Below, in pieces: positions 18,974-31,700 of a stretch of DNA of 64,000 bases. The notes beneath the pieces were generated by a model. It searched no databases, was not told the origin of the DNA, and saw nothing but the letters and a program-made list of their open reading frames with translations. The stretch is from Branchiostoma floridae (Eukaryota > Chordata > Leptocardii > Amphioxiformes > Branchiostomatidae): positions 17,578,046-17,642,045 of the forward strand of contig NC_049986.1 of assembly GCF_000003815.2 (NCBI RefSeq). The letters run 5' to 3'. Positions within the stretch are counted from its first letter, which is position 1, and the number at the start of each line of letters is the position of its first letter. Made by a program: the position numbers and the translations under genes.

Positions 18974-18979
18974 AATAAA
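18974..18979 (+). terminator. Candidate poly(A) signal of C1q gene
   Basis: AATAAA about 390 bases after the C1q stop codon and 190 bases short of the convergent DCPS stop codon. The two 3' UTRs may meet or overlap here. Confidence 0.5.
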
Positions 18980-19170
18980 CTTTCATTTCTATATGCTAAA
19001 ATTACCATTCAAGTCTAGACTTGTCATAAAAGCATCAATTTGACGAGGTCAAACAACTTTTACCCAAATTCTTCATCAGTAGATTAAAATTACACTACAA
19101 ATTTGGTCCATTTCAAATACATGTACAACACAAGAAATGTATAAAGGTCTTGGCTAGTGTATGTGAACAT

Positions 19171-21888
19171 TTAAACAGATTTTTCAGGCACTCTTCCAGC
19201 CTTCCTGAACTCTGCCAAAAGTTGGTCGTTTTCCCGGAGACAAAATGACAGCGTCTTCTTGGAGTAGTAGTCCGTCATCATCTCCAGGTGTTCAATTACA
19301 TCTGTCAGCAGGTGGGCACGCTCCACACCTGAGCCAGGTGCGTCAAAGTTCAGGTGCGTGAAGTGTATGTGCAGGTGGTAGTAGGAGGGTTGGTAGTGGA
19401 GGTAGATTCTCAGCTTACATGGAGGGATGTCGAATTTCTCCTGGATGGCTTGCTGTAGGTGCAAACAATGTGATGTGCATTATTAAGTAATCAAAATACA
19501 TTTGAACACTGCAGTCTTTGAGTAGCATCTGGCAATTGTAAGGGTGCCTTTTTAGTCTGAAATAGCTGACAAGCCGCCTGTTTGCATCTATCAAGCCTAT
19601 ATACATGTACATTGTTCCGATACAGTACTGTACAGTACTGGTAACACAAGGGTACCAGTATGTACAGAACAGAGCTTTTATTAGTATGCATGGGGTGGGG
19701 GTCTGTATTTACACTATAAGACAGATGTACATGTTATGCACTAGGCATATATCTGGAGCCATCCAGTTTTGAATGGTTAAGTTTTGTTCCGAAACCTGGA
19801 AAACTACTTAAATGAATTAACATTTATTGTTGTAACTCATTGCATATGTCTATGATTTATATACATAGTATAAAGTAAAACCAGCAGACTATAAGACACA
19901 CTTAAAGTGTCCCAACCTGTCCTTTCTTGAGAATGTTGTGCAGCAGCGGAAGGTGTTCAGCTGTGAGGTCTCGTAGTGACCGTATGCCGTGCTTGTGGAC
20001 TATGGCTATGAGGTATAAGTCATTCACCTGGATAGACGGAAACATCAATTCAATAAAAGTGCTTTTGTCACTTGTCATTCTATTTTTGACAAGCAGCTCC
20101 ATTAATACTCCATTGTTGTAGTTTCCCTTTTCAGTTGGCTTTTATCGGAAGAAGATGTCTAAAGGGGGCTGGAGGAAACGAGCTGAACAATAAAATTTAC
20201 ACAAATCAGGGTTCTCAACAGAACTTAACATTAACATAGCAGGTACAGAAGTTGTGTGTAGAGTGCCAAAGCCATGACCACATAAAATGGTTTGGGATTC
20301 CCCACTGGAAAATTTTTAATTAACAACTCACTGAGCTTAGGGCCCCTAGTGAGAACAATGCAAATTACAATAGATCTAGATCAAAAATGAATTACCATAT
20401 GTGGCAAAACCTACCTGTTTAAGATCCCACTTCATGTCAGGCAGCAGAATGAAGCCCGTCTCCTTGTCAGGATCCTCGTACACAATCCTCTCTGACTCTG
20501 TCTTGTGCTCCAGGATGTTGTATACCCACTGGTGACCGGGGAACAAACTTGGTAAAGACTCAACATAATGCCAATGTTTCTTGCCCAATGTTTTGATGTC
20601 TCATATTTTTCATTTCGGCTATGAACGTTCTCAACTGTGTCCAGGGGTGTCTACTACTAGTATATTTTTATCTTGACATCAACAGTACAACGCATCCCCA
20701 AATGTGCAAAAGTTGCATCAAAACCATAAAATAGTACAAACATCTTCTATAACATGGAATCATAAAGTCTTGTAAAAAACTTATTCAAAAGAACCTTACA
20801 TACATGTATAAGCAAAGGATGGTCATGGATATATATGATTTGGTTCCCCCAATGCCTAAGAAAAAGCACTTAATTACACTACCTGTATCCTGAATGCCTC
20901 CGCCTCTAAGAACGGCAGAGTGATCTTCTTGTAGTCGTCTTCCGTCTCCTGAACCAGGTACGTCTCCTGCTGACTGTACTTCACCAGGTGTTTGTGAGTA
21001 GCCGGATACACGACAGACACCTTAATACCTGTGGGAGAGTCATGGAGGATTTTTAGCAAATTCATCTCTGCCACTCAATGAAAAATGGAGACCACTTTTG
21101 GATCTTTGAAGTAGTATGTATATTGATATGTTAAGAAGTCCAGGAAGGCTAGTGCCCTTGAAGTTTCATTGATAAAGCCTCACATCATCCTTTACCCTCC
21201 TCCAGTGGATAAACGTAACTTGAAACATCCAGAAGTAATGTCCATTTCTCATTCAGTTGCAGAGATGCATTCATCTAAAAACAACATAAAAAAATTATGC
21301 TGACCTGGATGTCTAACCTTCATCAAAGCATCAATGAGGTAGTTTGGAAGGAGTATCCTTTACTGTCTAGGACTCACAATAAAAAGAAAACATTAAGATA
21401 TGCTATGCTTTCTTAGATCTGACTAAGAAGTCAGGGTAGTACACTAATAAGTACATTTTAGTTCTAAAAAGGCTATTGGATACTATAGGGGCTTTTTATT
21501 TGCAAGCCCCTACATTTAGAGAATACCAATGGAACATACCATTGACTTGGGCAGGAGGGGTTCCATGATAGTTCCCATAGATGTCGTTCTTAAGACCCAC
21601 TTTTAGCTTTGTCTCCCCTGACAGAGCGATTGGTAGGGTCTCCTCACTGAAGGGCGTCTTCTCCAAGATCACCACAGCTTCTTCCTCGTGACCCTTGAAC
21701 TTTCCATGGACGAACACACTCTTATTCTTGGGGTGGTCGTTCAAGATTTTTATCATTTCGAAGTCTTGGAAACTGGAGAGAGGCGTAGCCCAGTGTGGGT
21801 CGTCTTGTGTCGTGCCATCACTCTTAGCCTTTTTGGGCTCCTGTGCTGTGATAGGTTCTGCATCATCTGCCCTTCTCTTTTCAGCCAT
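19171..21888 (-). CDS. DCPS: Scavenger mRNA-decapping enzyme (m7GpppX diphosphatase)
   Basis: Hydrolyses the cap dinucleotide or short capped fragments left after 3'-5' mRNA decay, releasing m7GMP. Coding exons in order on the minus strand: 21888-21540, 21028-20883, 20528-20415, 20027-19917, 19452-19171; phases fit and give 333 residues (human about 337). The N-terminus is charged with a KRR and a KKAK cluster, a possible nuclear signal, as in the human protein. Family landmarks include [60 protein letters not shown] and the HIT motif YYHLHIHF at residues 264-271, where H268 is the expected nucleophile. [12 protein letters not shown] follows. An acceptor (TTTTCAG) lies just upstream of the ATG, so there is at least one non-coding 5' exon that I could not place. 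Nothing suggests loss of function. Confidence 0.95.
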
Positions 21889-22059
21889 GTTGGTTTCTGA
21901 CTCTCTGAAAATAGACAAACAAATAAAAATGATTTCAATCATGAGTTATTATGTTTGTACTTGAAAATGACCGAATGGCTCAAGACTGGCATATATTCTT
22001 ACGAGGGGAACGTTGATCAGTAGGTGTTGGAGTACAGGATCACACAGATCACGGCACGA

Positions 22060-23135
22060 AAAACGGAATTTAAGCATGCTTAAATGATGCTTAACGTTGA
22101 CGTATTTTCCTTCTTTACGGATCTATACATCTCTTATACGAGTACGTAAAGATTGGCGTTACGTAGTCTTTACGTAGGTGCTGATAGGTCCGTATTTTCC
22201 GTTTTTTTAAGTTGCCTTTCGGCAGCTTAAAGTTGTTGTAAATAATTACTAAAAATCATTTAAATTGCATTTAAATATTACGTTTATAAAACTTTAAGCA
22301 TCGTTACGGCTTATTTACGTGTGCGTAAAGATGATCATTAGGTGGCTTATAGGTGCGGATAGGTCCGTATTTTCCGTTTTTTTAAGTTGCCTTTCAGCAG
22401 CTTAAAGATGTTGTAAATGTTTATCAAAACTCATTTAAATTGCAATTAAATATTAAGTTTCATAAAACTTTAAACATCGTTACGGCTCATTTACGTGTGC
22501 GTAAAGATGATCATTAGGTGCTTATAGATCCGTATTTTCCGGTATTTTAAGTTGCCTTTCAGTACCTGAAATATTTCGTAAATGATTATTAAAACGCCCT
22601 TAATACATGTTTAAAGTTCACGTTTATTTCTTCTGAAGCCTTTATACTTGTCATATACGTGTGCATTAAGATGTTTATAATTTGTGTATTGGTGCCCTTC
22701 TAGCAGCTTAAAGTTGTCATAAACGCTTATTAAAACACCCTTAAGGCATGTTTAAAGTTCACGTTTATTTCCTCGTAAGTCGTTTTACGTCTCATATACG
22801 TGTGCATTAAGATGTTTATAAGATGTGTATTGTTGCCTTTTAGCAGCTTAAAGTTGTCATAAACACTTATAAAAACACCCTTAATACATGTTTAAAGTTC
22901 CCTTTTATCTTCTCTGAAGCCTCTTTACGTCTCATATACATGCGCATTAAGAGGATTTTAATGTGTCTATATTTGTCCTTTTAGCAGCTAAAAGTTGTCA
23001 TAAATACGTACTAAAACACCCTTAAGACATGTTTAAAGTTCCCTTTCTACGTCTCATATACGTGTGCATTAAGGTGATTATAAGGTGTGGATAAGTGTCA
23101 TTTTAGCGGGATAAAGTTAATCATAAGCACGTTTT
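22060..23135. repeat. Degenerate tandem array, 140-175 bp units
   Basis: About seven diverged units. The motif CGTATTTTCC..TTAAGTTGCCTTTC..CAGCTTAAAG recurs at 22191, 22366 and 22531 (spacing 175 and 165). Later units keep TTTTAGCAGCTTAAAGTTGTC and an AAACACCCTTAA..ACATG segment near 22700, 22840 and 22980 at a spacing near 140. It is AT-rich with no coding frame, and lies between the DCPS 5' end and the regular satellite. Confidence 0.8.
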
Positions 23136-24094
23136 AAAGCAAGAAAATACAATGGATGAAACTTTGAAATTTTATTGAATTACGAGAAAACATTACACGG
23201 AAAAGTAAAAAAAAAACCTACAGCCTACTAGGTATTTGTGGCCTATCATTCTGATGTAGTCGGCAGTTGAAGCAATCACAACGGCTGTGCAATTCCGTGC
23301 AGCATCTAAGTCCACAGTCCCATTTCCAGTGTCGGGCGAAGCGTCACGTCGTAAGTTAAAAAGAGCACACAGTTCCATCTGGCCACCACAGGAATAAGAA
23401 TCCGATAAGATCTAGAGTAGTGGCCGATATGACTCGTGTTGTTGGATGGTCTTGGACTCTTGGATTATTTGGACGCGAAACATGTTCAGCTTGCAGTCTC
23501 GGCTTCTATTAATCCGGATGGTACAATGGTCGTGATTTCCCAATCTGTGTCGATTTCCAACAACATCAACTTGTACAGAATGATAGCCACCTACTATCTT
23601 TGTGTCAAATTCCGTCACCGGGGGTCACATAGGCGGAAACAGCAGTGTCACGGCCACAACTTGCGGTTTAGAACAGGTCCAAACTTTCTTCAATACTACT
23701 TTTCAAATGAGCGCCTGGAAAATAACCGCTCCTTGTGGTATGGTAGATTTGAACCCCCCACTCTTTTCTACCATTGGATACATCCTATCACATGACACAG
23801 CCGCTGTGTATGTATAGTATGCCGGCCACAGACGGAGGCGCGCCCCATGCGGTATGCGCGTACGAACTAACGCTGAATAAATTTACATCTAGCCTGCCCA
23901 CGCATATCACAATAACCAAAACAAACACAAGCAACACGGGAAGACACTGCCTGTGTGTCCAGACTGTTCTTTCTTGACGCTTGCTTGTAGATAAAGAAAT
24001 CATTCGTACATTTACTTGTAGTAAGAAATGCTCGCCGTTTGATAGTAAGAAAAATATCATGATTAAACACCACTCACCACACAAAAGTATAAGC
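23136..24094. other. Spacer between two tandem arrays
   Basis: About 960 bases of non-repetitive sequence with open frames up to 119 codons on both strands. None matches a family I recognise, and no splice context supports them. It could hold the upstream non-coding exon or promoter of DCPS. Confidence 0.35.
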
Positions 24095-26135
24095 TAAACC
24101 AAGGAGCTTTTAACGGGGGAGGTCTCCCCGTGTTCGCTTAAACTGCGCAGATTCAAAGATTAAACATGTCGTATGTTCAACAGAAATACGCAACATTTCA
24201 TGTGCGTTTTGGCAACATATAAGCTAAAGGGGGGAGGTCTCCCCGTGTTCGCTGAAACTGCGCGGATTCAAAGATTAAACATGTCGTATGTTCAACAGAA
24301 ATACGCAACATTTCATGTACGTTTTGGCAACATATAAGCTAAACGGGGGAGGTCTCCCCTAGTTCGTTTAAACTGCGCGGATTCAAAGATTAAACATGTC
24401 GTATGTTCAACAGAAATACGCAACATTTCATGTACGTTTTGGCAACATATAAGCTAAACGGGGGAGGTCTCCCCTAGTTCGCTTAAACTGCGCGGATTCA
24501 AAGATTAAACATGTCGTATGTTCAACAGAAATACCCAACATTTCATATACGTCTTGACAACATATAAGTTAAACGGGGGAGGTCTCCCCTAGTTCGTTTA
24601 AACTGCGCGGATTCAAAGATTAAACATGTCGTATGTTCAACAGAAATACGCAACATTTCATGTACAGTTTTGGCAACATATAAGCTAAACGGGAGAGGTC
24701 TCCCATAGTTCGCTTAAACTACGCGGATTCAAAGATGTCGTATGTTCAACAGAAATACGCAACATTTCATGTACGTTTTGGCAACATATAAGCTAAACGG
24801 GGGAGGTCTCCCCTAGTTCGCTTAAACTGCGCGGATTCAAAGATTAAACATGTCGTATGTTCAACAGAAATACGCAAAATTTTATATACGTTTTGGCAAC
24901 ATATAAGCTAAACGGAAGAGGTCTCCCCGTGTTCGCTTAAACTGTGCGGATTCAAAGATTAAAAAAATGTCGTATGTTCAACAGAAATACGCAACATTTC
25001 ATATACGTCTTGACAACATATAAGTTAAACGGGGGAGTTCTCCCCTAGTTCGATTAAACTGCGCGGATTCAAAGATTAAACATGTCGTATGTTCAACAGA
25101 AATACGCAACATTTCATGTACGTTTTGGCAACATATAAGCTAAACGGGGGAGGTCTCCCCTAGTTCGCTTAAACTGCGCGGATTCAAAGATTAAACATGT
25201 CGTATGTTCAACAGAAATACGCAACATTTCATATACGTTTTGACAGCATATATTAAGCTAAAGGGGGGAGGTCTCACCTAGTTCGCTTAAACTGCGCGGA
25301 TTCAAAGATTAAACATGTCGTATGTTCAACAGAAATACGCAAAATTTTATATACGTTTTGGCAACATATAAGCTAAACGGGGGAGGTCTCCCCGTGTTCG
25401 CTTAAAAGTGCGCGGATTCAAAGATTAAATATGTCGTATGTTCAACAGAAATACCCAACATTTCATATACGTCTTGACAACATATAAGCTAAACGGGGGA
25501 GGTCTCCCCTAGTTCGTTTAAACTGCGCGGATTCAAAGATTAAACATGTCGTATGTTCAACAGAAATACGCAACATTTCATGTACGTTTTGGCAACATAT
25601 AAGCTAAACGGGGGAGGTCTCCCCTAGTTCGCTTAAACTGCGCGGATTCAAAGATTAAACATGTCGTATGTTCAACAGAAATACGCAACATTTCATAAAC
25701 GTTTTGGCAACATATAAGTTAAAGGGGGGAGGTCTCCCCTAGTTCGTTTAAACTGCGCGGATTCAAAGATTAAACATGTCGTATGTTTAACAGAAATAAG
25801 CAACATTTCATGTACAGTTTTGGCAACATATAAGCTAAACGGGGGAGGTTTCCCTTGTTTGCTTAAACTGAGGGGATTCAAAGATTAAACATGTCGTGTG
25901 TTTAACAGAAATACGCAACATTTCATATACCTCTTGGCAACATATAAGCTAAACCGGGGAAGCCCCCCCTTCTTTGCGTAAACGGCGGTTTGAAATAGAT
26001 TACAGATGCCGTATATTCAACAGAAAAACGCAGCATTTCATGTAACGTAAGGGAACGCATATAAGCTAAACGTAAGAGGTATTCCCTGTTCGAATCAAAA
26101 ATTGCGCACAGAAAGATCGAATACGTCATATGCCT
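24095..26135. repeat. 115-116 bp satellite array, about 17 copies
   Basis: Head-to-tail monomers anchored on GAGGTCTCCCC at 24122, 24237, 24352, 24467, 24582, 24698, 24806, 24921, 25037, 25153, 25271, 25386, 25502, 25617, 25732 and 25848, then decaying near 25960 and 26078. Spacing is 115-118 except one 108-bp unit that lacks the TTAAACAT segment. Each monomer has the palindrome GGGGAG-GT-CTCCCC and the segments TTCAAAGATTAAACATGTCG, TATGTTCAACAGAAATACGC and TTTGGCAACATATAAGC. Copies are mostly over 90% alike, which suggests recent expansion. The unit is not a multiple of three, and no frame runs through the array. Confidence 0.95.
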
Positions 26136-26881
26136 TCGGAACAAACAACATAGAAGAATATTGTATTTGACTTTTCTGAGGTATTAACATAACATTTTGT
26201 CCCGGAAAACGCAATTGTCAGTTTTGACAGTAAATCTTGCCACTGTTTTAGAACAGATGACGCAATGCTTTATCAAACGCCAGACAAAGGCTTATTATAT
26301 TTGACATAGCCGAGGTAAGTTTGGTAAACAGATCTAGAGAAACGGTATTTGTCATTTTTATATTTAAAAACTTGAAATATTACCACAGTGGTAAAACAGT
26401 AAAACGGATGATTTTTTATAACTTTTGAGACATGTAAGTTGTCTTTTCGGCATACTAAAATACATGTAAAATTCACGTAAAGAAACACGACAGATTAAGT
26501 TACATTTACAAACGCTGAAATCTTACGTAAAGGCCAGATGTATGTTTCTGATGCCTTTAATAGATCTTAAAATCTTCTGAAATATTTCTCCGCCTTTAAA
26601 GGTTTTTATACGTATCTCTGAAACTTTGCTTAAATAGTTGTTTTCGTGCTGTGGATGGTGGAGCCTGGATTGAATGATTATTTTTTATGTACGAGGGAGG
26701 GACGATAAATTTTAAGTGCTGGGCTAAACTCTGGGCCAAACCCATGGTATTCGGTATGGCTCCAGTGTTGGACTGAACCCTGAAAAAAGGGCCAGCTAAG
26801 ACTGCTTTCTTCATTATCATCTCAGGTTTACTACCTCCTGGAACCAGTCCACTCTATGCATTTACAATTACATGTAAATTT
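26136..26881. other. Flank of satellite and 3' side of the unknown minus-strand gene
   Basis: AT-rich; no family recognised. A TTTAAT at about 26556-26561 reads ATTAAA on the minus strand and could be a poly(A) signal for the gene at 26882-27301. Confidence 0.3.
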
Positions 26882-27301
26882 TTACCTCTGCTCTTCCTCA
26901 TCAAACTTTCTCTTGCATAACTTGCAGGCTTTTGTTGCAGACCTTGGCTTTGGAAGTTGAAACTCTGCTTTCAAGAAGTCTGACATAACATGTTTCTTAG
27001 CATTTTTGCTCAGCTTTTGATACTCCTCCCAAACAGAGTTTGCTTTGTTCTGAAGTGATTTTTCATTGCACTTTTCAATGTCGGCTACTAATTCCAATGG
27101 TGCAAGGTACTTCAGCTGCATAGCCAGGTGCATAGAAGAGACACCGTGTGCTTTACGCAGCTCCACAACCAGGCCTTTCGTGAAATCAGTAGGTTTCAGC
27201 CTTGGCAAGTGACAGGGGTCCTGTTCCAGCATATCCTTGGTGATGCATGCTTTTGCTAACACCTTTCCAACTTCTTGATCAATTTTATCGGCAGTGGCCA
27301 T
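26882..27301 (-). CDS. Uncharacterised 139-residue protein with C-terminal CxxC
   Basis: I do not recognise this protein. The ATG lies a few bases after a good acceptor (TTTCTTTCCCATAG), and the frame ends with CAGAGG-TAA, so this exon can hold the whole protein. The composition is that of a real soluble protein: charged, helical, Lys/Glu-rich, with short motifs LKPTDFTKGLVVELRKAHG, WEEYQKLSKNAKKHV and a final basic segment CKLCKRKFDEEEQR whose CxxC could be half of a zinc site. A donor (AG-GTAAAA) overlaps the stop, so splicing to 26837 is possible; it would only replace the last residue and stop at 26831. A non-coding first exon ending near 28272 is likely. It could be a host gene or domesticated transposon material. 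Confidence 0.6.
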   Translation of the reverse strand: MATADKIDQEVGKVLAKACITKDMLEQDPCHLPRLKPTDFTKGLVVELRKAHGVSSMHLAMQLKYLAPLELVADIEKCNEKSLQNKANSVWEEYQKLSKNAKKHVMSDFLKAEFQLPKPRSATKACKLCKRKFDEEEQR

Positions 27302-27599
27302 ATTCTATGGGAAAGAAAAAAAACAATAATGTATGTCTCAGTCACAGAAGACAATTTAGAGGTTGCTTTTGATGATGATTATGACAATGTAAAATGTTTA
27401 AAAAATAAACGGTTCTTGGCGGAAGTCAATGTCACATTGTGTGTAGCATGGTAGCATTAGCTCAAGTAATGGATTATCCCAGTGTACATGCATGCGTGCT
27501 GGGCAGTTCTGTGAAGTGGATCTATCTGGTTTGACATATAAAAGTTTGGTCTCCCGAATCCGTACTTGTAGTGTGTTTTTTGGCACACAATTAGACAGA

Positions 27600-27690
27600 T
27601 TTAGCTGATGATGAAGATGACGATGATAAAGAAAATGATGATGATGAAGAAGATGATGATGAAGATGATGATGATGATGAAGCTCCAATC
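27600..27690. repeat. (GAT)n-rich microsatellite
   Basis: An imperfect GAT/GAA triplet tract upstream of the unknown minus-strand gene, in its presumed 5' intron. The His-rich open frame on the minus strand is produced by this repeat. Confidence 0.85.
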
Positions 27691-28271
27691 GTCCGTGGAA
27701 ACAAAAAATATCCCACTAAATTGCCTCCCTCCTGTCACCCAAGTTGCATATAATTTGGCACCTACTGACTAAGTATGTCCTGGTTGCTGAATAGTGTTCC
27801 CCTGGTAGCCAGACAACTGGGCATCTTAAAATTTCTAGTATTCATCTATCAACCTGCTATCAATCCTTATATCTCTAGTAGCACCTCCTACTAGCTCCTT
27901 GATACATCATGGTTGTGGACTGATGAAATTTTAGGCCGGGCCCAGCCTTGAGCCACAGAGCTCAGTTTCACCAAGGACCGTGAAGGAGATTTCATCAAAT
28001 AAAATCCTTGCTTTCACCAAGAAGGTTCATTTTTTTTAACCTCCTCCTTGGTTTCATCAAGGAGTTTGAAAAGAAAAGAGGGATTTTCAACCTCCTTGGT
28101 TTCAAAATGCTCTTCTGACAAGTTCTGGTAACTTCACTTTTTCTTCAGTCCGATTTTGACAACATTAGACAGGCCTATGATTACAAGTCTGTTTTGCAAT
28201 ATCTATAAGGGTTGTAAGACATACAACTAAAGACTCAAAACGCCCTAGGAAGTCCCCCAACTCACCCTTAC

Positions 28272-28709
28272 CGATACAACAGTTCCACTCAGCTGACACA
28301 ATGAGACAGAAGACCATGTGTTTGGGAGTTTACTTCCGGGTCACATTGTTTACATTCCTGGAGTGTTTCCGATAGGGTCAGCTGAAGTACTTTGCTGTTC
28401 TATCTACTGCGTGCTCCCCTGTCAAATACAAATTTTAACTCTCTTTTCACTTAGAATTTAATTTAGCCAACAATTTACCACTGACATATATAAAACATAT
28501 AAGTTATCATCTTTGAAAGATTTTAAAGAATCATTTTAAGCCTAGTGATATAAACTATTTGAATTCAATTTCTTTTGAAAGGGGATAGCTCCGCTGAAAG
28601 GAAGAGCCACTTCCGCCATTTTGTCATTAGCATAGAGAAGTACAAGAGAGGAGTCTACTGTTCAGCGGGGTTTGGCGCTGCACTCCCGCCAAAAACATCG
28701 TATTTCAAG
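28272..28709. promoter_or_regulatory. Probable bidirectional promoter with two non-coding first exons
   Basis: On the minus strand a donor TATCG-GTAAGG (exon end 28272) could be the first exon of the unknown gene at 26882-27301. On the plus strand CTTCCGCCATTTTG near 28610 combines an ETS-type GGAAG core (on the complement) with a YY1-type GCCATTTTG, and is followed by an exon-like stretch ending TTTCAAG before a donor GTACGC at 28710. That would be the spectrin 5' UTR exon, spliced to 37079. A second ETS-like CTTCCGGG lies near 28334. There is no TATA box. Both first exons are inferred from splice and promoter motifs only. Confidence 0.4.
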
Positions 28710-31700
28710 GTACGCTGATCGTTTGGTACTGTTCTAGATATCGTAAACTCTTGGTAGTTGCCCCTAAAATCGAGACGATGTGCGTAAATGAGGTAATTTT
28801 TAGAAAATTGTGGAAATGTGTGGAGGTAGCGGGATCGATTTTGGGTACCCACCCACCCACTCGAGGGCAAATAGCGCCAAGTCTGCAACGGAATTAATCA
28901 CAAATTGTGACTCAACAGTACATAGTTATGCCGTCTGTATGATCATAGGAACGTTGAGCTATCATAAAAGTGCAGGATATAGTTTAGATGGCCAATGAAC
29001 GGCGAATTATCGTAGAAAACATGAGATATAACGGTTCACTTTCAATGTCGGGATGAACAAGGGCACTCCTAGCGGTTGGGCTTGTTATTGCAGTCCCAAG
29101 GGAGGGATAAAATTAGCTACTGGGTCATTTCCACGTCTGCCTTTTATATCTGCCCTATATACACATTTTCTCAACTCTAAGTATATTCCTGACGTACAAT
29201 ATTGTCTCCTTATTTATCTTAACCAAAGATTTGACTGATCAAGGGATTGGTTAAGTGTGTAATATGACATTTTTTCCAGAGTTGCATTCCTCATGCATGT
29301 TTTGTATGCGAGTCATGTCGGTCGTCAGTGGTCCACCCCTGGTCCCAAATTAGATCTCCAGACAGTCACAAACTGGTGATGTAGTGAGAGGTTCACACAG
29401 GGGTGTGTGTCGAGGGAAATATTTCTCTAGAATGGGCTCAAGATTTTTGCGATATTTACTTCTAAGAAAGGAATGCCAATAAAGCATTTTTAATGCCTCT
29501 GTACTTAGGCATAGTTGGCATGTCTGTACTATATATTACTTATTAGTGCCAGTTTTGTGGAAATTTCCTGCAAATGATGCAGCTATTTAGTGTTGTGATG
29601 AAATCTTTGTGAAGTTTGTCAGTTTTGTTATCAATTGAAACTTCATATCTATAGTCTTACGTGTACAAGGTTAAAATGGATATATCTGTGTGGTAATATT
29701 ACTCATAATAATAGTGAAAATATTACTCATAAAATTAAAAGGCATACATTATATATATCAGTACAAAGGACTCAGCACTAGAGAAGCTTCTGTGAACAGA
29801 GTTAACTGTTGATGTACGATAGTACAGTGTGTATAAGTATTGAAGGACTGCATCTGAATCTGAACAGTATAAGCTTTGGAGGTATGTGTCAATGTGTGGG
29901 TTTGTCACGGTCATGCCTTAACCACTCATGTTGCATCTTAGCTCTTGCTACTATAGAAAAGAGAATTCCATCTTGAGTTTTTACAATTACATGTAATACA
30001 TGCACCAATACTAGGCAATAGTCTCAACATAATCCTTGTCTGAGAACATAAAATCATGTCTGAAACATTGACTTTTGTCTGTCTGTAAACTAGGAATGAG
30101 CACTGGTCAATTACGTTTACACTGTTATGTCTTTGTCTTTGTGCCATTCCTATACACTGACTTGGTGATAGGGGAATGTACTGTTGTAGTTCAGTTGGAC
30201 TGTTCAGGGACACACCCACATACAGTAGTACATACAGGATGCAGTATGTATGGGGTGTGGTGCAATGTGGACTGTTTACACAACTAAGGGGGCCTTTTGT
30301 AGACAAATTTATATTTGTACGTCAAGATTTTGTACATGATATGTAAAGATATTCCTTCCAAAAATCTGTCATGTTGTCTACATCAAAATTTTTCACATAA
30401 AAAAATACATTTTGACCCATTAGAATAGAAAGGCTTCATAGAAACCAATAGTAGTTTGGCACCAATAGTAGGTACAAAGTTGTAATTACCAGACTGAGTG
30501 TAATGTTAAACATTAGCATGCTGCACACACGTCTGTATGCAGGACAGTCAGATGTGATGAATGCTGTCCGATAGAACCCAGCCCAGTCCTACCAGTATTG
30601 GTCAGTGGGGCCATACTTGGGTAGTGCAGTATTTTCACAGCTGTTTCTGCAGGGCCTGTTTTGGGGTCATTTTTTTCACCCCAAATTCCATCTTTGCCAA
30701 CACTACCAACATTATCCAGGGTACCTATTATGTACATGTACTTATTGAGTTACTAAGTTACTAAGTACATATTTGCTGAATTGATTTAGTACAACAGAAC
30801 TATTTGATTGACTTCAAGTTCAAGTGCTCTCCATTTGTCTTTGTTGGTTTAAAAAAAATGCTTTGTCCATGTGCAAATGTACATGATAGAAAGAGAGGGA
30901 AAATTAATAGTACGATTGTCATGCATAATGATGATATATTATATACTAAATATTAGTGTATGCCACTGTTCCCCAGCATTTAGCTGAAAATTAGACTACT
31001 GCCAATAAGATTAATAATGAATGTTAAGTGTGTAGCTATGGCAACTTCAAAGTTGAGCTGTTTGAAAAAAAAAGATTTGTTTGTTCCTGACGTTTGCAGA
31101 ATATACAAAACCCAGAGTAGGGCAGGCCCCCATTTGAAGTGCATTAGACCAAAATCAATGACATGGCTAGAAGGTACGTGTATTTTGACTGAACGGTCTG
31201 TTTAGGGAGCCACTTTCAACAGGAATTCATTCTCATTGGCAGGATTGTTCGGGCGGTCGTCATATTGAGGACGTGCGTCATTGCAGTGTTCTGTGACGTA
31301 CGGTGTTGATTAGTCTGATTCTGAATAGGAAGGCTGATTGGAACATACAGATTGTCTCCAATTAATATGCATGTAATTTATATGTGTGACAAAAGAATCA
31401 TAAAAATTTATATCGCCTGTAGAGAAACTAGAATAAGATCAATCTTGTGGTTAATTCTATACCACAGACTATGTATAATATTGCAGAGCTTTGGCATCAG
31501 ATGTGCCACCAAGAAATTTATAATCTTTGTTGAAAAGTAATATGCTGCAAGAAGGTCTTTTAGTTTTACAACTACTGTTACATGTAAAGAAAGAAGTGGA
31601 TACAAATAAATCAACAAGTATATGAAAAATCAACATTTTTAGTTTAACATTTTGTAAAAACAAACAATATGTAATGGCCTACCATTTCTGGGGCGCATGG

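Noticed and set aside
21190-21285. Extra DCPS exon on the minus strand (frame with [20 protein letters not shown])
   Set aside because: The flanking DCPS exons join in phase without it, and no DCPS family segment matches; left as chance or unknown.
23193-23820. Genes between the two arrays on either strand
   Set aside because: Several overlapping frames, no family signature, no splice support.
24095-26135. CRISPR-like array
   Set aside because: Whole 115-bp monomers are repeated without distinct spacers, in an intron-bearing eukaryotic genome; it is a satellite.
27398-27688. His-rich 96-residue protein on the minus strand
   Set aside because: The His tract is the complement of a GAT microsatellite, and the rest has no recognised features.
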